Shown piece by piece: positions 5,605 through 10,553 of a DNA stretch of 10,553 nt. A model generated the notes under the pieces. That model did not search any database. It was not told the DNA's origin and worked only from the letters and a program-made list of their open reading frames with translations. This DNA comes from Microcaldota archaeon (GTDB taxonomy: Archaea > Micrarchaeota > Micrarchaeia > Micrarchaeales > CABMGC01), in NCBI GenBank assembly GCA_021785375.1, contig JAJYFQ010000016.1, positions 1 through 10,553 on the forward strand, in the 5' to 3' direction. A program made the translations under genes and the position numbers. Position 1 is the stretch's first letter. Every line of letters begins with the position of its first letter.

Positions 5605-7725
5605 ATGAGGATAGAGGACCTCAGGGGATCGATCCCCGAGGAGTTCATCGGAGCGGCAACAAGCCAGGGAATAAAGGAATTGACACCCCCGCAGGAGCTT
5701 GCGGTGGGTAACGGGCTCCTCGATGGAAAGAACTTCGTGATAGCCGCTCCGACGGCCAGCGGAAAGACCCTCATTGCAGAGATGGCTATGATAAAGTCGG
5801 TCATGTCTGGGAGGAGGAAGGCAGTGTATGTCGCACCGATGCGCGCGCTGGTCAGTGAGAAGTACGAGGACTTCAAGAAGTCGTATCCGAAGCTCAAGAT
5901 CGCTATGTCGATAGGCGATCTCGATTCCCTCGACCACTGGCTGGCCGAGTACGACATAATACTCGCGTCGACGGAGAAGCTCGACAGCCTGATAAGACAC
6001 GGCGCAGACTGGCTCGAGGGAATAGGCTGCATCGTCTTCGACGAGGTCCACATGCTCGACGATGCGGGAAGAGGGCCAACGCTCGAGATACTCATGTCGA
6101 GGCTGAAGAGGATATGCCGAGAGGCGCAGATAATAGCGCTCAGCGCAACGGTTGGCAACGCGAACGAGATGGCCGAGTGGTTCAAGGCCGAGCTGATAGA
6201 GAGCGACTACAGGCCGGTGCTCCTTGAGAAGGGCATAGAGCTGAACTCCCTGGTCTACTACGGCGACAGGGAGGAGAAGCTCCTAGGCACGCACAAGCTC
6301 CCGGAGCTGAGGATAACGCAGGACACGCTGGAGAAGAAGAAGCAGATACTAATCTTCTACAGCACGAAGAGGAACGCGGAGTCGGGGGCCGAGAAACTAG
6401 GCGAGGTGGTGCTTCCTTATCTAACTGAGAATGAGAAGGAAGAGTTAAAGAATCTGTCAAAAAAGATTCTCCACGCGCTTGACAGGCCGACTGCGCAGTG
6501 CGAGAAGCTGGCAAGATCCATAGAGAAGGGAGTTGCGTTTCATCACGGCGGGCTTGTCAACGAGCAGAGAAGGATTGTTGAGGACTCATTCAGAGAGGGG
6601 TTAATCAAGGCGATAGGATCAACCACGACCTTGGCTTTGGGTGTCAATATGCCTGCACACACTGTCGTGGTCAGGGACACGAGCAGGTACAGCGAGGGAG
6701 AGGGATCGGCGAGGATCAGCGTAAACGAGGTCACGCAGCTATTCGGAAGGGCGGGCAGGCCCAAGTACGATGATTATGGGCGGGCGCTTCTCATAGCGAA
6801 GTCAAGAGGCGAAATAAACGACCTCTACGAGAGGTACATTGCCGCGGAGCTCGAGCCTGTCGTCTCAAAGCTCGGGGTCCTCCCGATACTCAGGACGCAC
6901 GTCCTCGCATTCATAGCGGAGAGGTTCCTCACCACCGAAGAGTCGATACTCGCGTTTCTCGGAGAGACGCTCTACGGCTACCAGTACTCGAGCATGTCGG
7001 AGATGAGGACGATTATCAGGGACATACTTGAGGAGCTGATCAAGTGGGGCTTCCTTGAGAAGAAAGGCAGTGTCTATGCGACCACGAAGATAGGCGCGAG
7101 AGTGAGCGAGCTCTACATAGACCCGCTCTCCGCAAGGTGGATCATCGACTCGCTCATGAAGGAGAGGGACGACATCGCGAATCTCTTCATGATAACGAAC
7201 ACTGTGGAGATGCGGCCGTACGTCAAGAGCACGGACGATGCGGCCGAGGCCTTCCTTCATTACCAGTACATGCTCAACAACACGAGTGTTGACTACGACT
7301 CTGAGGAGCTCCTCTTCTACGATCCTGTCAAGCCAATGAGCACGGCTATGATGCTCTACGGCTGGATGAACGAGAGGACGGAGCAGGACCTCACCAAGGC
7401 ATTCTCAACTACTCCCGGAGCCGTCTTCTCCAAGATAACTAATGCGGACTGGCTGCTCTACGCCGCTACGGAGCTCGGCAAGCTCTCAAGGGTAAACACC
7501 AGGCAGCTCCTCGAGCTCAGGATAAGGCTCAAGTACGGGATAAAGAAGGAGCTCGCCGACCTGGTTAGGTTGCAGCAGGTCGGACGAGTGAGGGCGAGGC
7601 TGATGTACAATAATGGCATAAAAGGGGTTGCAGACCTGAGAAAGGAAGGCTCCGGACAGGCCGTGGAGAGGCTCTTCGGGAAGGAGATATCAAAGAGGAT
7701 AATGGAGCAGGTAAGCAAGTCCTAG
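5605..7725 (+). CDS. hel308: ATP-dependent DNA helicase Hel308 (Hjm, Ski2-like superfamily 2)
   Basis: Hel308 unwinds lagging-strand DNA at stalled forks in the 3'-5' direction. The 706 residues match the full-length family (about 700-720). In order: MRIEDLRG start, Q motif with ELTPPQ (25-30), Walker A APTASGKT (48-55), motif Ia APMRALVSEKYEDF, Ib STEKLDSL, Walker B DEVH (146-149), motif III LSATVGN (179-185), motif IV ILIFYSTKR, HHGG (313-316), motif V STTTLALGVNMPAH (339-352), motif VI QLFGRAGRPKYDDYG (378-392), a winged helix (about 400-500), the ratchet helical domain, and a C-terminal helix-hairpin-helix with VGRVRARLMYNNGI containing the arginines of the autoregulatory tail. All catalytic residues are present. 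A GTG at 5593 would add four residues; ATG 5605 fits the family start and has GGTTGA four bases before. It ends in a CTAG shared with the convergent ATPase gene. Confidence 0.96.
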   Translation: MRIEDLRGSIPEEFIGAATSQGIKELTPPQELAVGNGLLDGKNFVIAAPTASGKTLIAEMAMIKSVMSGRRKAVYVAPMRALVSEKYEDFKKSYPKLKIAMSIGDLDSLDHWLAEYDIILASTEKLDSLIRHGADWLEGIGCIVFDEVHMLDDAGRGPTLEILMSRLKRICREAQIIALSATVGNANEMAEWFKAELIESDYRPVLLEKGIELNSLVYYGDREEKLLGTHKLPELRITQDTLEKKKQILIFYSTKRNAESGAEKLGEVVLPYLTENEKEELKNLSKKILHALDRPTAQCEKLARSIEKGVAFHHGGLVNEQRRIVEDSFREGLIKAIGSTTTLALGVNMPAHTVVVRDTSRYSEGEGSARISVNEVTQLFGRAGRPKYDDYGRALLIAKSRGEINDLYERYIAAELEPVVSKLGVLPILRTHVLAFIAERFLTTEESILAFLGETLYGYQYSSMSEMRTIIRDILEELIKWGFLEKKGSVYATTKIGARVSELYIDPLSARWIIDSLMKERDDIANLFMITNTVEMRPYVKSTDDAAEAFLHYQYMLNNTSVDYDSEELLFYDPVKPMSTAMMLYGWMNERTEQDLTKAFSTTPGAVFSKITNADWLLYAATELGKLSRVNTRQLLELRIRLKYGIKKELADLVRLQQVGRVRARLMYNNGIKGVADLRKEGSGQAVERLFGKEISKRIMEQVSKS
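7722..7725. other. CTAG palindrome used as stop codon on both strands
   Basis: The plus-strand TAG (7723-7725) ends hel308 and the minus-strand TAG (7724-7722) ends the ATPase gene, so the two convergent genes share three of four bases. No terminator fits between them; any termination signal must lie inside the opposite gene. Confidence 0.9.
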
Positions 7726-9107
7726 AGTTTCACGTGCACTACCTTGCGTGACCTTCTTGCGCGCTTCCTCTGCTCTTTTGCCAGAACCTTCTTCTCATAC
7801 GCTATGCCTTTCTCCACCTGCTGCCTGATAATACCGCTGCTTTCCGCCATGGCTCCAACCGCCTTCTCAGCGCCCTCGTATCCCTTTCTGCCCACGTTGC
7901 CGGCTCCCCTGGCCAGCGTCTTCCTGTTCTGCCTGACCCCCTTCTTCACCATCTGCCGTACAATCTCTCCCTGTTCTGTCATTATGCTCCCTGCCTTCTC
8001 CGCACTTCGGGCCAGCGCCTTCCTGTTCTGCCTGACCCCTGTCTTCACCATGTGCTGTATCATCTCCCCGTGTTCCGTTACAACGCTGGTGGCCATCGCC
8101 GCGCCTCTGGCTCCCTTTGCGAGCGCCCTCTTCTCGCGGCCTATCTCCGTCTTCACCATCTGCCTGAGGGTCTCGCCCCGCTTCTGGGAAGCACGCCTTG
8201 CCTCCGCTGCGGCCCTCCTTTCCAAAGGCGCTCCCTCTCTCCTGGCTTTCTCCTCCTCATACTGTTCCTCGTCCTCAGCGACCTGCCTTACCTCTTCAAG
8301 TACCTTCCCTCGTGACCTGGCCACATCCCTTCCCTCGAGCCTTCCGATTATTGTGCCAACGACTCCCGTCTTCTGAATCTCTCCGGAGAGACCTGATGCG
8401 GAAGCGTACATTTCCGCGAGCCATCGCATCTCCTTGGAGAACTTTGAGTTCCTGTTCAGGAGCACCGCTGGTATGTGCTTGTTTATGCTCACCGGAACAA
8501 GGTCCGTGTACGGGAGCTCGTCTATCACGCTATTCTCAGATACTTCCTCTATCTCGTCCCTGCCAAGCTCGTAGCCCTTGTTCCTCCTCATATTGATCAG
8601 CACGCCGCTCTTCACCCTGTGCCTGGCGAATATCACCCCGAGCCTTATCACGCTTACGACGCTGGGTATGTCTGGTGTGGCTATGAGGATCGCCTCGTCC
8701 ACGTAGTTCGCGAGCTCGTTCTCAAAGCGCCCTGGCTCGGTGTCGATGACTATGAAGTCGTAGCCTGACCTCTTTATCAGATCCGACATGAAGCTCTCCG
8801 CTATGGCCTTCCTTAGTGCTATCGGATTCTTGTTTATCGCGCAGGGGAGGACGTCGAGGCTGGATGGTCCGTGCGTCACTATCGCGTCCCTCAGCGCGCA
8901 CCTTCCCTCGGCGTAGTCTATGAAGTCGTGCTTCCTTGCCTCAATGTCTAGGTGGAATGCGATGGATGGATTGAACATATCGCTCTCTATCAGGAGGACC
9001 CTGAATCCGTACCCTCTCAGGGCAACAGCGAGGTTTACCGCTACCGTCGTCTTGCCTACTCCTCCCTTGTCAGAGAGCATCATAACTATGTAAGGAACCT
9101 TTTTCAT
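7722..9107 (-). CDS. MinD/ParA-type ATPase with four basic C-terminal repeats
   Basis: MinD/ParA ATPases dimerise on ATP and position proteins, DNA or machines at membranes or nucleoid. Residues 1 to about 240 form the ATPase domain: deviant Walker A KGGVGKTT (14-21) with signature Lys14, switch region ESDMFNPS with Asp43, Walker B FIVIDTEPG (118-126; MinDs usually have DTPAG or DTPPG), and ILIATPDIPSVVSVIRLG (140-157), which is MinD-like. Residues about 268-310 are a highly charged probable coiled coil (EEEKARREG). Residues 311-461 carry four copies of a motif around GExxRQMVKxGVRQNRKxLA. I chose ATG 9107; a TTG at 9137 would add ten unlikely residues. It is downstream of two surface-protein genes on the same strand, separated by 37 bases, so it probably acts with them. 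No described family with this tail is known to me. Confidence 0.85.
   Translation of the reverse strand: MKKVPYIVMMLSDKGGVGKTTVAVNLAVALRGYGFRVLLIESDMFNPSIAFHLDIEARKHDFIDYAEGRCALRDAIVTHGPSSLDVLPCAINKNPIALRKAIAESFMSDLIKRSGYDFIVIDTEPGRFENELANYVDEAILIATPDIPSVVSVIRLGVIFARHRVKSGVLINMRRNKGYELGRDEIEEVSENSVIDELPYTDLVPVSINKHIPAVLLNRNSKFSKEMRWLAEMYASASGLSGEIQKTGVVGTIIGRLEGRDVARSRGKVLEEVRQVAEDEEQYEEEKARREGAPLERRAAAEARRASQKRGETLRQMVKTEIGREKRALAKGARGAAMATSVVTEHGEMIQHMVKTGVRQNRKALARSAEKAGSIMTEQGEIVRQMVKKGVRQNRKTLARGAGNVGRKGYEGAEKAVGAMAESSGIIRQQVEKGIAYEKKVLAKEQRKRARRSRKVVHVKL
7725..8177 (-). repeat. Four tandem basic repeats in the ATPase tail
   Basis: Repeats span 8177-8070, 8069-7971, 7970-7836 and 7835-7725 (36, 33, 45 and 37 residues). 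Each contains a core like MVKTGVRQNRKALARSA; the second and third cores are nearly identical, and the fourth is decayed (VEKGIAYEKKVLAKE). At DNA level 7911-7978 and 8010-8077 match closely at a 99-base offset. Hydrophobic positions recur every three to four residues with arginine/lysine between, so each copy could be an amphipathic helix suited to membrane or nucleic-acid binding. Confidence 0.8.
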
Positions 9108-9144
9108 ACTGCATCCCGGAAACCAGCCTGCCCACAACGAGCCG

Positions 9145-10281
9145 CTACGCCCCTCTCTTTATCTTACTTCCAGCACTCTTTAAAATCCTTTTGTTCATGT
9201 CAAGGATCCTCTTGGAGTGCGACAGGCTCCTTCTGAGGCTCATCGTTATTATTATCGCTGCGACTACGAAGATAACTGCCGCTTCGAGCGGATTTACTTC
9301 TATGGTTGTGGCAATCTGCTGCAGCGGAGTCACTGGTATCACGGAAGGCGTAGGGACGTTGAATATGCCGAGAAAATAGTTCGTGGAGTTGGAGAGGCCG
9401 AAGGAGAGCGAACACGCATTGGCATCGACCACGGTTGGCGTGACCGACTCCCACGACCCGCCGCTGAACAGGAACGGCCTTATTATGGAGCTCACGAGCG
9501 GACAGACCTTGTAGAATGAGACGTGGCTTGCGGTGGCGTTTGCGCCTGAGGTGAGGTTCACGTTGCAGACGTAGGCGCAGCGGTAGTGGAATGACACCGC
9601 TATGGGGACTGACGAAGAGTTGATGCTGAAGTTCAGCAGGCTCAGCTTTCCATACCCGTCGGGAACCGTGATGTTGTATCCGGTCACGTTTGCCACTTTG
9701 ACGAGCACGCTAACCGGCACGTACGAGGCCGAGGAGAGCACGAAGGTCGCGTTCATGGGCCTGTAGTTGACGGTCACGTTGGAGAACACGGAGAGATTGC
9801 TCACGATCACCTGCTGGGTGCCATTGGTTATGTTGATCACTGTGTGCGTGAAGGTGAAGACCGTTGTGGTGGCGTTGAGCCTGGGAACGGCACAGACGGC
9901 AAGCGACGCCGTGTGTAGATACGGCTTGTAAGACACTGCCGTCAACTCCACGGTGTAATTGTACTGCACCCCGCTTGCGAACTTTATCGGGGTTCCGCCC
10001 TTGAGCGTGTACGAGATATTGTTTATGCTTATGCCCACCTGCAGCGGCGAGATGAAGTTATCCAGGACGTAGTATGAGCTTCCGTTAAGGTCCAGCGTCA
10101 CGTTGCTGTACTGGGTCATATTGTTTATCTCGTAGCAGAGGCCGCTCTTCGTGACCGTAAGCGGGTATGTGTTGTTTGCCGGCTGTATTGAGTTGGAGCC
10201 CGCGGCTGAAGCCATAATCACTGCGGTACATACCGTGAGCAATGCCAGCATGCCCAGAACAAACCAGCGCGAGAGATTCAT
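9145..10281 (-). CDS. Secreted, C-terminally anchored, heavily glycosylatable surface protein
   Basis: I do not recognise a family for this 378-residue protein. It has a clear signal peptide (hydrophobic 6-23, likely cut after MASA at 23-26), an ectodomain of about 300 residues rich in Ser, Thr, Val, Asn and Tyr in alternating strand-like patterns, one C-terminal transmembrane helix (about 332-349, starting PLEAAVIFVVAAIIIT), and a basic cytoplasmic tail of 29 residues (RRSLSHSKRILDMNKRILKS, then SKIKRG). The ectodomain contains 19 N-X-S/T sequons by hand count and six cysteines (49, 130, 235, 239, 260, 290), an even number suited to disulfides. A Pro/Thr linker (NVPTPSVIPVTP) precedes the helix. 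Its ATG overlaps the upstream gene stop as ATGA, implying translational coupling. The helix plus tail are paralogous to the upstream gene product, and the ATPase gene follows 37 bases after its stop. Confidence 0.8.
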   Translation of the reverse strand: MNLSRWFVLGMLALLTVCTAVIMASAAGSNSIQPANNTYPLTVTKSGLCYEINNMTQYSNVTLDLNGSSYYVLDNFISPLQVGISINNISYTLKGGTPIKFASGVQYNYTVELTAVSYKPYLHTASLAVCAVPRLNATTTVFTFTHTVINITNGTQQVIVSNLSVFSNVTVNYRPMNATFVLSSASYVPVSVLVKVANVTGYNITVPDGYGKLSLLNFSINSSSVPIAVSFHYRCAYVCNVNLTSGANATASHVSFYKVCPLVSSIIRPFLFSGGSWESVTPTVVDANACSLSFGLSNSTNYFLGIFNVPTPSVIPVTPLQQIATTIEVNPLEAAVIFVVAAIIITMSLRRSLSHSKRILDMNKRILKSAGSKIKRGA

Positions 10282-10553
10282 AGCTTTACCCGCTTAAGCT
10301 TATTTCTCTGGGTAATTAAAATCTTTCTGTTCGTGCGGAGTTCTCTCTTCACGTGCTGTGCCACCCTCCTTGACGCAAATACTACTATTACCACCGCCAC
10401 GATCAGTATTGCCGCCGTCTCGAGAGGGTACTTTGTGGCTGTCGCGACAACGTTCCTCACTGCCGCTTCGAGGCCGCTGATCACCTGCGGTATAATGATC
10501 AGTGGAGGCACTGTGGTCGTCGCCGTGGTCTTGGGGATGGAAGGCAGTATCCT
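10278..10553 (-). CDS. Membrane-anchored surface protein, 3' part (runs off the window)
   Basis: The reading frame is open to the right edge, so this is most likely the C-terminal end (about 91 codons) of a larger protein; a GTG at 10511 could start a 77-residue version but has little support. From the edge it shows a Pro/Thr linker (SIPKTTATTTVPP), a helical stretch (VISGLEAAVRNVVATATKY), a transmembrane helix introduced by PLETAAILIVAVVIVVFA, and a basic tail (RRVAQHVKRELRTNRKILI ending KRVKL). The linker, the PLE[A/T]A helix and the tail pattern HxKRxLxxN[KR][RK]IL align with the neighbouring surface protein, so the two are paralogues at least here. I infer an extracellular N-terminal domain and signal peptide beyond the window. 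It overlaps the next gene by four bases (ATGA). Confidence 0.7.
   Translation of the reverse strand, partial: RILPSIPKTTATTTVPPLIIIPQVISGLEAAVRNVVATATKYPLETAAILIVAVVIVVFASRRVAQHVKRELRTNRKILITQRNKLKRVKL

Noticed and set aside
5589..6185. 198-residue minus-strand open frame over the start of hel308
   Set aside because: Antisense to conserved helicase motifs Q, I, Ia and II, with no independent support.
7700..7760. Rho-independent-like terminator between hel308 and the ATPase gene
   Set aside because: No intergenic space, no stem followed by a T run; only the shared CTAG is present.
7911..8077. Two similar DNA stretches 99 bases apart, considered as a CRISPR-like or mobile repeat
   Set aside because: The offset is a multiple of three, similarity follows codons of the tandem protein repeat, and there are no uniform repeats with unique spacers or terminal inverted repeats.
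7744..8376. 210-residue plus-strand open frame opposite the ATPase tail
   Set aside because: It is exactly antisense to the repeat-containing tail; its Leu/Phe/Cys/Pro-rich composition is what the complement of Lys/Arg/Glu/Ala codons gives, and it lacks a promoter or ribosome binding site.
9108..9137. TTG-started ten-residue extension of the ATPase
   Set aside because: The family starts shortly before Walker A, as MKKVPYIV does; the extension is Trp/Cys/Pro-rich and uses a weak start codon.

Overview
The window looks archaeal. It carries archaeal/eukaryotic-type ribosomal proteins in the classic order uL3-uL4-uL23-uL2-uS19-uL22-uS3-uL29, followed by archaeal translation factor aIF1 (SUI1 family) and then a Hel308 superfamily-2 helicase. 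TATA-like boxes lie at the expected distance from starts, one of them consistent with a leaderless mRNA, and GTGATC-type ribosome binding sites match the archaeal 16S 3' end. Arginine codons are mostly AGG/AGA and isoleucine is often ATA. The compact, overlapping genes, the 83-residue uL23 and the lysine/alanine/proline tail on uL22 would suit a DPANN-type archaeon such as Micrarchaeota. That placement is an inference from style, not a measured phylogeny.

Layout. Positions 1 to about 135 are G+C-rich and do not give a convincing uL3 N-terminus; this may be a frame-damaged or misjoined end. From about 136 to 5042 runs one plus-strand translation operon of nine genes, with stop and start codons touching or a few bases apart. 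A repeated device, in which the TGA stop is also the first part of a TGATC Shine-Dalgarno core, joins most of the early genes. An internal TATA box after uS3 probably starts a leaderless uL29-aIF1 transcript. The usual archaeal continuation (Rpp29, uS17, uL14, uL24 and so on) is absent. Instead there is a promoter region with an inverted repeat, a 117-residue two-helix membrane protein of unknown function (5138-5491), and hel308 (5605-7725).

The right third (7722-10553) is a minus-strand cluster convergent with hel308; the two stop codons share a single CTAG. In transcription order it contains the 3' part of a single-pass membrane protein running off the window, a 378-residue secreted, heavily N-glycosylatable, C-terminally anchored surface protein that is its paralogue at the C-terminus, and a MinD/ParA-type ATPase. 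The ATPase has an unusual C-terminal extension of four basic tandem repeats.

The most interesting signal is that the repeated motif in the ATPase (roughly VKxxVRQNRKxL) resembles the short basic cytoplasmic tails of the two neighbouring membrane proteins (for example VKRELRTNRKIL). The three genes may form one surface-protein/positioning-ATPase system that I do not recognise from any described family. The link is inferred from motif similarity and operon structure only.
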